Shown here: positions 23,388 through 34,199 of the stretch, piece after piece | How the letters are laid out: each line of letters begins with the position of its first letter | Position numbering within the stretch: position 1 is the stretch's first letter | Assembly: GCA_002224055.1 (NCBI GenBank) | Contig: AZLU01000005.1 | Coordinates: forward strand, 496,001 to 560,000 | Direction: 5' to 3' | Origin: Pezizomycotina sp. ARF18 | Taxonomy: Eukaryota; Ascomycota | Length of the DNA stretch: 64,000 bases | Made by a program: the position numbers and the translations under genes | Notes under the pieces: generated by a model | What the model was told of the DNA's origin: nothing | The model's input: only the letters and a program-made list of their open reading frames with translations | The model's database searches: none

Positions 23388-24833
23388 TCATAAAGCGGGT
23401 TTCCCTGCTACCTTCCAACCGCATTTACAGTACCCCAGGCAGAATTTGTCAGCTTTGCCGAGACCCTTCCTCTTTGAGCCTCTGGGATGTGGCCGATAAG
23501 TCCCCACAGCGGCGAGTCTTTGTTTTCGGCCTTCAAGCATTGTTCCAAGCCTTGCTATGTGTATGTCCCTTGCCATGGATACATTTGCAGTTGGAGCACG
23601 CTTTACATTTCTTTCCGCGTCTCCGTAGTCTTCGTGTCCGGGGTTGAGACCTTCCCCGCACTTTATAACTGTCTTCTCGATCGGCGGGCAAGTACAGCCG
23701 CCACTGTCCTTTGGAGCGTGCTCGTGCACCTCTCCTTCGCTTGTTTCATGTCGTTGGCGTTCATGATCGCGGTGGAGTGATCGGGATTGCATTTCATCAT
23801 GTTATCGTGGATATCCCTGGTGGAGAGTCTACACTGGCAGGTCGTCGAGCAACCGTGGTAAAGATCTGCCCGTGGGCTACACCGGGCATTGTAGTAAATT
23901 AGCTTGCCGGTCGGCGTCTCTTCGACGCGAAGAACGTAGGCTTGGTGTGTCTCCTCCTCTAGCTTGCGCTGTTCTTCATTAACCTCGGCCGGGGTTGGTG
24001 AGCCGCTTTTTGTTCTGAGCCCTGTTTCCGGTTGGGGGATTGCGGTCGCACAGTATGATGTTGATGTTCAAGGGAGTCTGCCTGGTGCCCAGGTGATTGT
24101 GCGTGGAACTGCTTAGCCGGGGATTGCTGATGTTCGGTAGAACCTCGTTTTCCGGAAGGCCGTTGGCCACCAGCGTCCGTAACTGGCGGGTGCTGTCCAG
24201 GAGTTTGTGGGTGACTAGGGGGCGAATGCTGTCCATAAGATTGTGGTTGGCTAGGGTGCAAATGCCGTCCAGGAGATTGATCCTGCCCTGACGGTTGCTG
24301 GAGCCCTGGTGACCGATGCCCCTCCGATGGTTGCTTCCGCTCAGCCGAACTTCGTCCTTCAGAACCCGATAGCGCAATGTAATGGCCAAAGAATTCTCCG
24401 TCGTTCCCTTCGCATTTGCAACCCGCGTTTTTCACGCACCAGTGATCCAGCTCATCCGCCTTTCCAATGTGGATACCATTCTCTGAAAGAAATTTTTGGA
24501 ATCCTTTTGACCAATTCGGAGCGCAGTCCACGACCCGGTCGTTGTTACATACGCACGGCAAGCAGACTCTGGGTGGTCTAGGGCTTCTGAACATTCAGCC
24601 GGGCGGTGTACAGGTGAAATAGGAAACGGAAGGTTTTCATGCGGCGAGGATGGGTATCCATCCGGATCTCTTGTTAGCCAGTCTGGAAGATTGCTGTTGC
24701 TCGCTACTGGCTGCGTGTGGACTATTAGCCGTGTGTTGGATTCGGCAGGTGCAGCTTGGACGGTACGCCAGTGCTGTAAGGCCGGAAGAACGCCAATAAG
24801 AAAAGCAGAGCTGATTTTAAGGAAATCAAGCAT
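23388..24833 (-). CDS. Secreted Cys-rich protein with Pro/Gln/His repeat region
   Basis: The ATG at 24831-24833 begins a signal peptide (MLDFLKISSAFLIGVLPALQ then a VQAAPAES cleavage region). After one frame change there is a Cys-rich block: RVCLPCVCNNDRVVDCAPNW, GFQKFLSENGIHIGKADELD, HWCVKNAGCKCEGNDG. Next comes a low-complexity region of imperfect 11-13-residue repeats (QSPGRHLHPSQPQSYGQHSP, PSHPQTPGQHPPV and so on) between about 24030 and 24340. The C-terminal part is again Cys-rich with short Cys clusters: CSPRADLYHGCSTTCQC, GGCTCPP, CSNCKCIHGKGH, and CLGYCKCGWKVAGKPAL at the stop near 23388. The recurring Cys-X-Cys ends in both halves suggest repeated small disulfide modules. Several frame changes are present. 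I do not recognise the family; a host-interaction or cell-wall role is inference only. Confidence 0.6.
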
Positions 24834-26388
24834 TATAGGCAGTTTGATATTCGTTAGATACTCCTTCTATATGCTTTCAAAATTGCGTGAGCAAGGGATC
24901 CGCGGGTGGGCAGTCTTGTTATGGGTAAGTTACGGTGGTGCTCAAAGGGGAACCTTGCAAGTACGTCGGTAGAAAGGAATCGGCTGTCGTGAAAATCGAG
25001 ACGTCCTTGGGTTTTAATACAAATCAACTACTTCCGCTTCACCTCGCCGCACGGCACTGCCTTTAGCTCATCGCCTCATTGTCGTTCGAAGGCAATGTCA
25101 ATATTGAAACGAAGCCACCGGTTTCGTATTTGCAACGAAGGCGGCGCGGTTTGCTCGCTTGTAGAGTACTGAGTATCCAAATGTCGAAGCTCTGCGTGCA
25201 TTGATTCTGTCAAAGGGGAATACTTGGTATTATATACATAACCACCAGCATCGATAATACTGATTCTAGATCGATATGCACATGAACTTCCGAAAAAAAA
25301 AAACAAACCCATGGACTGAATGATATATCAATCGCATCGGAAAAACTTGGAACAAGCATACTAGTTCTATCATTTCAACACTTTAATTCTAAATAGTATA
25401 ACCAAGATAGAGATCCGTTTATACACTTCGCGAATTTGGCTTGTGATTTTCGAACATCTACAACGCCTTCAACGTTTTCTGTTATCTGATATCTTTAGCC
25501 GCCGCCCGAATGTGTTACCGCTGCTAGACTGGCGACAACTCCCCACAGCGCCTTTCGAAACAACTTTGAGAAGTTAGCAAAAACAATAATAAAAAGAAAA
25601 AAAAATATAGATCGATGCAAACGTAAATACGGTATATTTCCAACCCACAAGATCACGCTCTCTGAAGTATTTGGATGTTTAGATTGATAAATTTCGAGAA
25701 AGAGAGCTATACCGTGGGAACGCCTTGGCGGGTTATATTGTAACCTTCACCTTTAAGAATGAGCTAGATAGAAGTTGACAATGAAGAAAGTGTAGAAATT
25801 GCGTATCTTATAGCAAATAATATTACTTTAGTATACTCAGTTTGAGTTAGCTAGTTCAGCATCGGTGAGCTAAAGAGCGGATCTCGCCTAGTACATTGTA
25901 TAAAATACTAAATTATACTCAAGTCGATTTTCAATTAGATTATAAATGCAGTCTAGATCTCCTCCCATTCGGATAGTAACACGAATGTCAGATAAGAATA
26001 CTAGTATCCAGAAGGTTGTGTAAAGGTTTTAAACTGTTTTTGATCATATATGATTTTTGTTTTCTTGCTATAAGCTGATCTGGATAAGAAACTCCTCCCA
26101 AAAACTCCGGTATCCCTATGCAACAAAATGGGATGAAATGCATAAAAGCTAATAAAATCCTGCGCCATCGTTGAGAAGGCGAAAAAAAAGGTATGCTCAA
26201 GCAGAGAGCCGGCCGATGTTACTATAGTCTCTCTCCCAGTATACGAGACTTTTCGGCAAGAGAAAAAGAAACCAGGAATTATAAATATCGTCGTAAAAAT
26301 CCAGAAAAATGTGCATCGAAAAAAGCCCGTCTCCAAAGGAAAACTCAAGCGCGAGATAACAAAAAGAAGAAAAGCAAAAAATGAGGAA
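24834..26388. other. Intergenic spacer
   Basis: Holds the promoter of the Cys-rich secreted protein gene and the 3' flank of the permease gene. Open frames in 25076-25312 and 25988-26200 match nothing I know. AT-rich from about 25560 on. Confidence 0.4.
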
Positions 26389-28119
26389 TCAGTCGTCAGT
26401 CTTAGGGACGACGATGCTCGAGTGCTCAACCTCCGAATGCGTCCTCTGGCTCGCAGCCTCCACCGCCGCCTTATGCTCCTCCGTCTGCTCCTAAACGAAG
26501 CCCCGCGGAACACCTTATTGCCTCTCGCGTACCAGTAAATAACACAATACAGCACGAAAACACCGATCACCGCAGAAACGTAATTCATGTTCGTTGCAGT
26601 AACGGGTAAACCGGCGGGAAACTAAAGAAAATAAGCGTGAAGAGCGTCCAAACTAATACGACGACGTTACACACCGCGCCGAGTTTTCCAAGCCAGAACG
26701 GGCCAGGAGTGACTTTGTCGCGCCCGTGCCAGAGGAGGCAGGCTATGGGTATGCTGTATGAGAGGTACAGGAAGATGACACACGCGGTGACGCAGGCGTT
26801 GAATGCGGAAGTAGATACGAGGAAGAGCAAGCCGACGACGGCGACCCAGGCGTTCGACATTAGGTGGGCGTTTATGGGTAGTCCGAACTTCGGATTGACC
26901 GACGCCCAAATGTGCGAACCGGGGAGACCGCAGTCGCGGGAGAAAGACCAGCAGAGGCGCGCTTGCCAGGTATGGCATCCGACGATACATCCGACGCCAG
27001 TGATAACTACTAGAAACGCGAGGAAGCTAGCGCCAGCGTCGTTGCGTAGCGCTTGGCGGTAGACTTCGAAAATCGGAACTCCGGTTTCAGAGTTTATGAG
27101 CTTGCTGAGGTCGGACATTGAGAAAAACATTCCAACGCCGTACGGGAAAGCGGTGAGGAATCCTAGGACGACGGTGGCGAGGAGAGCTTTCGGAATGTTA
27201 CGTTCCGGTTTCGGGATTTCTTCGGCATGTGCGTGACGCTGTCGAGACAGGCGAAACACCAGGCGCACGGTAGGAGGCCGACGACGACGGCGATAAAAAG
27301 CGGAATCCCAGCCGGTTTCGTTGAAGAAAGTCGCGAAGACGAACTTGGGGTCCTGTTTTGGGGATGCGGTGGCGACGACGGCGACGAGGATGACGAAGAA
27401 AGATATGAGGGTTGTGTAGACTATATCTCGTTTAGCTTCTGGGTTCCTTTGATTTGGGTACTGTAATACTTACAGGCAGCGCTGTTAAATCGCGGCAACC
27501 ACGACGAGGAAAAGTTGAAGACCATGACGACGACGTTGACCAGCTCGTACGTGACGAACGTCTTCCACGGCGTGAGCGGCGTCCCCGGGTGGTTTATGAC
27601 GTACATGCCTATTATCGAATTCGCGGACGGCGATGGCTACGGAAGCGCAGGTGAAGATGGCGCCGGCCCAGGTGAGCGATCCGCACATGAACGACAGGAA
27701 CCTGGCGTGCTTCTGCGGGCGAGGATGGCCGTCCAGTAGTATTGACCGCCCGAGTTGGGATATGCCGACGCTAACTCGGCGAGCGATATGGCGACGGCTA
27801 ACGACATGACCGTGGTGAGACAGATGCCGTATCTTGATAAGAATTGTTAGCAAGATACGGAGATTGAGATACACGGATTTTGTTTGACGTACAATATTGT
27901 TACAGGTCCACCGGATGATATACCCGTCACCAAACTCGCCGACAGACCGTACCACGAGTTGGTGATCGAGAAACCGAGAGCTAGCAGCGAAATTATCGAG
28001 TAGTTCCGTTCCAGCTCGGGCTTGTAGCCATCTCCTCCAACTCAAATCATCGGATTCCGATATGGACCTCCTCTGCGAGGAACGCGAGTACTCCGGCCCG
28101 TTTCGTCCGCCAGAGTCAT
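26389..28119 (-). CDS. APC-family permease (GABA/choline/amine type)
   Basis: A 12-TM secondary transporter of the amino acid-polyamine-organocation family. Blocks in order: GYKPELERNYS, SIISLLALGFSITNSWYGLS, SGGPVTILYGICLTTVMSLA, ELASAYPNSGGQYYW, HAEEIPKPERNIPKALLATV, FLTAFPYGVGMFFSMSDLSK, then GCHTWQARLCWSFSRDCGLP and WASVNPKFGLPINAHLMSN. The C-terminus is NYVSAVIGVFVLYCVIYWYA followed by a hydrophilic tail ending SIVVPKTDD. These are hallmarks of the fungal GABA/choline permease branch. Two introns are visible: 27833-27892 (GTACGT, CTAAC, AAG) and 27421-27473 (GTAAGT, TAG). Frame changes occur near 28045, 27700, 27260 and 26590-26480. The start is taken at the ATG at 28117-28119 (MTLADETGRS); longer N-termini up to 28377 are possible but low-complexity. 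The substrate is not determinable. Confidence 0.85.
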
Positions 28120-28883
28120 GTCTAAGTCGTCGGGTCCTGCAGCAGCGGTTGTAGCGGTGAGTGTTCGTGGAGCTCGTCGTGGAGGTCGTGGTGTCGGCGA
28201 TGCCGAGCAGTAGAGGACGGCGGTAAGGAGTCGAATCGTGGGAAGGAACCCTCTCGTAGGGCTGAGAAGGACAGGCGGCGGGTGAGGCTTGTGCTGAAGA
28301 CGCAGACGAGGAAGACGACGAAGAGGCGGTTGTTGTTGTTGTTGGAAGGGAGAGATGGAAGGACGGTGTTTAAACATGATGGGAGGATGGGGTGGGAAGA
28401 AAAGGAATGATATATTTTTTCCAACAACAACAACAACAATACGCCTGCATGAAATATTATTTCAAAGGGAATTAATTATTGAATTTGGAAGGATGTATGT
28501 ATATTATTATTATTATTGATTTTGTGTTGGATTTTTCTTGGACCGGGGGGGGGGGGAAACCAGCGCGCCGGATTTTCTGGAACGAGCGTAAACTGCCCAC
28601 AACTGACTGGCCTTCCCCCGGAAGAGATCCCTCCCTGTTAGCCATCCAATTAAAAACAAAAAAGAGATGGAGCCTGGAAAAACTATCTTGTGCATGCAGT
28701 ACCAAGACTCTTAACTTTTAAAGAGAAAATGTGTATCAAATGGAAAAAAAAAACCGGATTAATTTTGACAACTGGAAGAAGGGGGGGAGGGGAAGCTAGC
28801 CCCAAGGGGGGATGTTAAGACTGGTGCAGTGGTGATCGAGAGGCAATTTTCTGCTCCGAAATTGTGGAGAAACAAAATTTTGA

Positions 28884-28915
<32 letters not shown>

Positions 28916-30351
28916 AAAAGAGGGAAAAACGGTGAAACGAAAGGAACAGAAAGTGAGAGCGTATGGTAGGTACTAGGTAGTATGTACTATGTAGTACGCC
29001 CCCAATTTCCGGCTCATTCTTCCCTCATTTTCGCAATTTTACACTTCGTCATCTCAAACAAAAAGTTTCTCATGATGATTGATCTCTCGCTCCACGGATG
29101 TTTTGCTTCTTCCTCATCTCTTTCTCTATATATCTTGTTGATAGAGTCGTTTCTCCCTTTTTTATTATTATCATATTATCCATAGATTAATTCTTTATAT
29201 TTCTCCGTTTCGGCGGGCATCTCGGCGGATGGTGTGCCTTGGGGGAGGCAACAGAGGTCCTGCCTTTAATTAATTACTCTTATCTGGTATATATTTATTA
29301 CTTTCTTTATATTATTTTGTTTGTTCCTCCTGCAGTCAAGACTCAAAAAGGAACCTGCAGAATTTAGACGATTTTTGCGATAGAAAGAGTACGTAGACAC
29401 GTAGATAACAGAGATGATGCGATACGACTCGATACGACCATCCCCAACGGAGAGATTTGGCAAATGAGAAAGGACAGGAACAAGCAGGAGACAAGCGAAG
29501 AGCATGAAAAAGAAATAAAATCGACGTACAGGATAAAACGGAAGAATTTCACTCACACACGCTAACTTGTATCGTTGCTTCCGTTTGGACAAGAAAGGGT
29601 CGGACCGGAAAGACAGGCGGGGAGAACTGGCTAGACAGGCGGGCAGGAGGCAAACAAAAATCAAGAGACGTTACTATTGGTATCACGGCTGTGAGATGGA
29701 GCCCTGTTTTGCTTTTCGGGTCCCTGTAACTGTTAATCTCTGTCGTGAGATGCAAAAACGACGGAAAGTTTTTTTTTTTTCTTTTCGATATTGAGTAAAA
29801 AGAGAGATGATGGAGTTTGAGAGGGGGAAAGTCTAAAAGGAAAGAAGGGACAGAAAAAGGAGGACACCGATTCGAATCCCTGGGTTGATGAATAATTAAA
29901 GACAGGGCCCGGTTTTAGGCAAGGTCCCTTCTTTGTTTTCGTATTTTATTGTGCGTTGTTCTTTCTTTATTGAAATCAAGTCAAAGTCCGGGTATGAAAA
30001 ACGGTCTGTCGATCCCGATGGTAGGCGTTTACCCTAACAGAAGCTCATGTATGCGTAGCATATGTTTGACCTGCAACTGTTCACTCATCGCTTTCATTCG
30101 ACTCGACTCACGAGACCATTCGGGATTTCCCCTCATAGGGATGCGATGTTCGTCTAAACCCTGTCACTTTTCTTTCATGCTGTTCTGTGGGATCAGACGG
30201 TGGTCGCACGAGTGTGGCTCTTTTGGTCTTCTTGCCCAATCACGTTAGATTCTATTGCAGGAGCTGAACAAGTGAACTCCTCCACCCATGTTCGCTACAT
30301 GATGTAGTGCCTTTCTCTCGCCGTGCAAAATATCAAAACTATCTCAGACAG
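28120..30351. other. Long spacer upstream of the permease
   Basis: Begins with (GTT)n/(CAA)n microsatellites (28327-28342, 28421-28440) that may be permease leader sequence. It continues with an 11-base G run near 28546, an A18 run at 28883-28900 and T-rich stretches. A 132-codon minus frame at 29266-29664 is hydrophobic but resembles low-complexity T-rich sequence, not a gene. I see no RNA gene before the tRNA at 30352. Confidence 0.45.
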
Positions 30352-30456
30352 GGTTTCATCGTCTAGTTGGTCAGGACACAGGATTCTGATGATTTTTCCT
30401 CACACGAGGGAGGTCAAAGATCCTTCCTGGGGCCTGGTTCGAATCCCAGTGAGACC
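30352..30456 (+). tRNA. tRNA-Gln (anticodon CUG) with intron
   Basis: The acceptor stem GGTTTCA (30352-30358) pairs with TGAGACC (30450-30456), with one G-T wobble. The D stem is GTC/GAC. The anticodon stem is CAGGA/TCCTG with loop TTCTGAT and anticodon CTG at 30386-30388. An intron of about 34 bases (roughly 30390-30423) sits at the canonical position after base 37. The T arm reads ctgg-ttcgaat-cccag, one G short of the expected CTGGG/CCCAG stem, which fits a one-base assembly deletion in a G run. A T run follows at once, suited to Pol III termination. Confidence 0.85.
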
Positions 30457-30458
30457 TT

Positions 30459-30463
<5 letters not shown>

Positions 30464-30504
<41 letters not shown>
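30464..30504 (+). terminator. 41-base T run downstream of tRNA-Gln
   Basis: Pol III terminates at four or more T residues, so the start of this run is the likely tRNA-Gln terminator. The length far exceeds what termination needs and matches the general excess of long A/T runs in the window. Confidence 0.7.
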
Positions 30505-30505
<1 letters not shown>

Positions 30506-32541
30506 TCAAACTTTTCCTTGCGAGCGATGAGCATGTAATTCGAGGGCGAAGTTGTTAAAGAGGGATATCCCGGATACTACAATCTTTGATCTTACATATC
30601 ACCAGCTGTTAAATTTAATTACCAATTTTTTCTTGTCCTCAGGAATTTTTTTTTTTTGTCTCGCTAATTCCTCGCTCTTTAGCGTGGAGGTTCCATCCGG
30701 TACTGAATAGAACACGAAATAACTCGCGAAAGGATCTGCAGATTCCATTTAATCAATTGTCCGTTACATGCACACAGCGCCACCAAGAACAACCCGGATA
30801 AGATCCCCCCCCAAAAAAAAATGAAATCCTTTTTTGCATCATTAAGCGTAGTAGTATCACGGAGATAATACTGAGTTTCGAAGGAGGAGACCTTGGTTCC
30901 CGGTCCCCCCGCAAGTAGATGCTGGGCTTCGGGCGGAGGGAGGCTAAGGGAGCTGGGTTCAATACGAGACTCGATGCGAACTTGGGAGGTTATTTCTTGG
31001 TATTTTTGTGCTCAGTTTAATAGTAATAGTGATGCATTCAATGGCCGGTAAATGAAGATATACACCTTTTTTTGGGGGGGGCTTAATTGAGCTCCTAATT
31101 TCTCGCTGAAATTTCGATATTTGAGGAGTATTACATAGCGCCGACGCGCCGGCGCGCATTGAATGATATCTCATGGAAGTGCCGGTTTAGCCTGGCTTCG
31201 GCGAAAATTCCGAGTTTCGCGTCTTGATATATCCAATATATACGATGAGTTAATTGATTGATTCTACGTATCGGTATCAACGCATTTGCAAGCAATATAG
31301 CCTAGTATGAGTATAAGCGATACTTATAAGAAGCAAGGATCGATAATATACAAGATCGACGGCACGCTCATAAACGGTATATAGATAAACCCAAGCGATT
31401 CGACTGCGATAGCTGTTTGTTTAGGTATATCGCATCCAAATCACAAATAACAGTATTGCAACGGACATACATTTTACTCAATTGAGGGTCGAACAGACTT
31501 GATTATTATACTACGTAGCGTGTAATCCGAAACTTTTTGCGCCTCAGATGAACGGAAGTAATATAATTGAAATATATTGCTTTTAGTGCGAAAACGAGAT
31601 GGAAATATAGCTGATTAGAGACGCCAGTACGTTGGGGAGTCAAAATAAAAGGTAACTTCAATCCGAAGAGAAGAAAGGAGAATGCTAAGAGAAGTAATCC
31701 GACGACTCGGGGCTACCGTTATTCCGTCTGCAGGGTCGTATGTATATTCAATCTTACCTATTACGCAATTGATACATTATAATGTTCGGTTCTTTCTTTC
31801 TTTTTTTTTTTTTCGACATATAGCTCAAGTACAGTCTATGTCATTATATTTATTTCGCAAGTAGAACCCAAAATAAAACGCTGGTAATTATTATTCAGGT
31901 TGTAATATTACTCATTCATACGCTTATTGAACCGCCAATTCTCAACCGATAGAATTCTAATTGAAAATCTTACTGAGCATATATATAAGAAATAATATTT
32001 TTAAATTATAAATTAGTCCGTTGAGAATTGGTTGCGTAGTTGGTGGTTAACTCAAAGAATTGTGGTATAATTTGTCGTGGCTCAAATACTCACGTTCCGC
32101 CACGATATATATTGGACCACGAGAAGCCCCACTTTATACCCGTATGCATACAAGAACCATATTGCAAAAGGACCTATTGTGATCTATAGTACCTATGCTA
32201 GACTGGATGTCTCTAATAAGTATATAACATCTGTTGAGTCTCATAATTGTGTACTATACTGATCATATTTTTACTACTAAAGCTAAAAAAAAAAAAATTT
32301 TTTTCGTTCAACTCAAATATCTGATTTCCGAGCTAGATACTCTGATAGCTCGACACCGACCAACTGTTCTACCAATGCCGTAGACGCTCGCCTGCTGCTT
32401 TATTCGTCAAGAACCATAAAAAAAAAAGAAACTCAACCCATACCATCCATAGTGATCCATATCGTCTCCTGCAGCCCCCAGAAGGTCCCCGGATCACTTC
32501 TAGGGTCCAGATGTCCAAAAAGATGCAAAAAAAAAGTTATT
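30505..32541. other. AT-rich spacer between two tRNA genes
   Basis: No recognisable gene. It contains T or A runs near 30649-30657 and 31800-31813 and a G8 near 31074-31081. An inverted pair cgagcta/tagctcg occurs at about 32328-32351 next to tRNA-like text (see rejected items). Confidence 0.45.
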
Positions 32542-32640
32542 GATGAGAGTGGGATTCGAACCCACGCGGTTTCCCACCACGGAACGATATTTAAGGAACT
32601 ACCTTAACGTGGCGCCATAGACCAACTGTGATTTGATATC
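32542..32640 (-). tRNA. tRNA-Leu (anticodon AAG) with intron, degenerate 5' half
   Basis: On the minus strand the 3' half is excellent: T arm GTGGG-TTCGAAT-CCCAC (32549-32565), a variable arm around GGGAAACC as in class II tRNAs, and anticodon stem CCACG/CGTGG. The loop TTAAGG has AAG at 32603-32605. A 19-base intron (32583-32601) contains CCTTAA, complementary to the anticodon region, a known feature of eukaryotic pre-tRNA introns. The 3' acceptor TCTCATC expects GATGAGA at the 5' end, but the sequence reads GATATCA, and the D stem is also poor. Either the 5' half is misassembled or mutated, or this is a tRNA pseudogene. Confidence 0.65.
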
Positions 32641-34199
32641 ATGTTAGGAACAAATTCAGATGAAGATTAAAGGACTGGAAGAGCAGTTAACCGTACCTCG
32701 GCCATCTCACCAGATCTCTGCCATTGGACCAGAAGCCCGATGCTGGCATGTGTTTGGTTGGAGGGAGATGGCAGATTTTACTTTGATATACATGTGCGAA
32801 TATTTTAGCTTCGATGTGGTTGAAAATTGGTGGTGTGTGACTACCTTTTTCGCCGCATCAGGCATCTCCGAATACCCCGGTCTAGCTTCTTACAACCTTG
32901 TCTACAAGGTTTCGGCCGTGGCGGAAACTACAAGGGAGCTTAAGCCTATATGATTACAAGATTTACAAAGAATTCGACTCAGGGAGTGGTTTCAGAGTTT
33001 CGAAGCTTGTGTACGTTAGCGTTAAGCCTGGATATTATAGCCTTCTTATACTGGTATAGAGAAGCTACACAGTCTGAGGAGGTCGAGTTGTGGAGTCAGA
33101 CGTTTGGGAATTCTGGGTATAGTTGCTCGTTTATAGTCTGAAGCGGCTCAAACCGAACGTTATTGCGCAAATATGAGAAATACACAATGCAATCTACGAA
33201 AGTTTTATAGACATAGTGCGGAGAGTTCATAAGACTGTCCTGCTTCTAATCGTAAGATATCGAATGGCAGTATTATATCAGGAAAATATATAGGTGGTAA
33301 TCCCCATTATTATTGGTTGGTATCTATTATTTCATATACCTGTACTCAAATAATTCAAGTTCATTCTTATCCAGTTTTGTGATTCTCTAAACATATATTC
33401 GACCTAACGTCGTTATAGCGTGATTATAAGACTTCTATGCCATCTGTAGCTGATTTTGAGACTTTCAATCGAGTGGCAACCCCATTATACCTGCAGTCTT
33501 TAGTAATACGCAAAGGCTAGCTAATACCAGAAACTCCTCTAAACCACAACCACCAACAGTTAATATATTCTCCGTAAATAAATAGTATATACTACAGTGT
33601 TGCATTGATGACGTATATTAAAACAATATCTAGAAAGGACCTGTGAAAATTTGCTTGACTACTTATCCTTTTCTCTTGGTGATATCCGTACGTATGATAA
33701 TGGCGAATGGTATGTCCTCCTTACAATAAGACCGATTCTATCTAAATACAAACATCTTAATGATAATGTAGAGTGCATAAGAGGAGTTTATAATACGATT
33801 TAATCAGATATATATTTGTGTGTTCAAGTATCACAGTTGTATCCAGTACTTCCCCAACGAGCGATAAGTATACGCTAGCTATTACTACCTACGATAATGT
33901 ATTTCCGTAATGTAAATAACGTAATCTCAATACTAGTATTGGCGCCGGCATGAAAGGGTAGTATTTAGATAACAAAGTGAGTTTTTTATCCTCTTTTTAT
34001 AAGCAACTAGCGCTGTAGCGCTGTATCACGAAAACCGATCGATTAATAGAATTTAATGTTAACGGAAATATGAAATCTCAATATTGCATCATTCTCGTAT
34101 TCCCAGACTCTCTACACATTTTCCTCCAGTAAGTGTAGACAGTCTGGCTACAAGGCAGTATTACATTTACATTAATCTAAATAATATAATATACCACCC
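32641..34199. other. AT-rich spacer
   Basis: Two neighbouring plus-strand frames (32660-32953 and 32950-33141) overlap by four bases and encode unrecognised sequence rich in Trp and aromatic residues; I do not call them genes. The remainder, to 34199, is strongly AT-rich and without features. Confidence 0.4.

Noticed and set aside
26637-27062. 141-codon plus-strand frame
   Set aside because: Antisense to conserved permease exons.
29266-29664. 132-codon minus-strand frame with hydrophobic stretches
   Set aside because: T-rich low-complexity sequence upstream of the permease; no family and no start context.
29860-29890. Sequence gattcgaatccc resembling a tRNA T arm
   Set aside because: The flanks do not pair as a T stem and no anticodon arm lies at the proper distance.
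30323-30558. Plus-strand frames with long Phe runs
   Set aside because: They are translations of the tRNA-Gln gene and the 41-base T run, not proteins.
32325-32400. tRNA-like sequence with inverted pair cgagcta/tagctcg and gaccaactg as in the nearby tRNA-Leu
   Set aside because: The anticodon loop would be 10 bases, and no acceptor stem or T arm can be found, so I do not call a tRNA.
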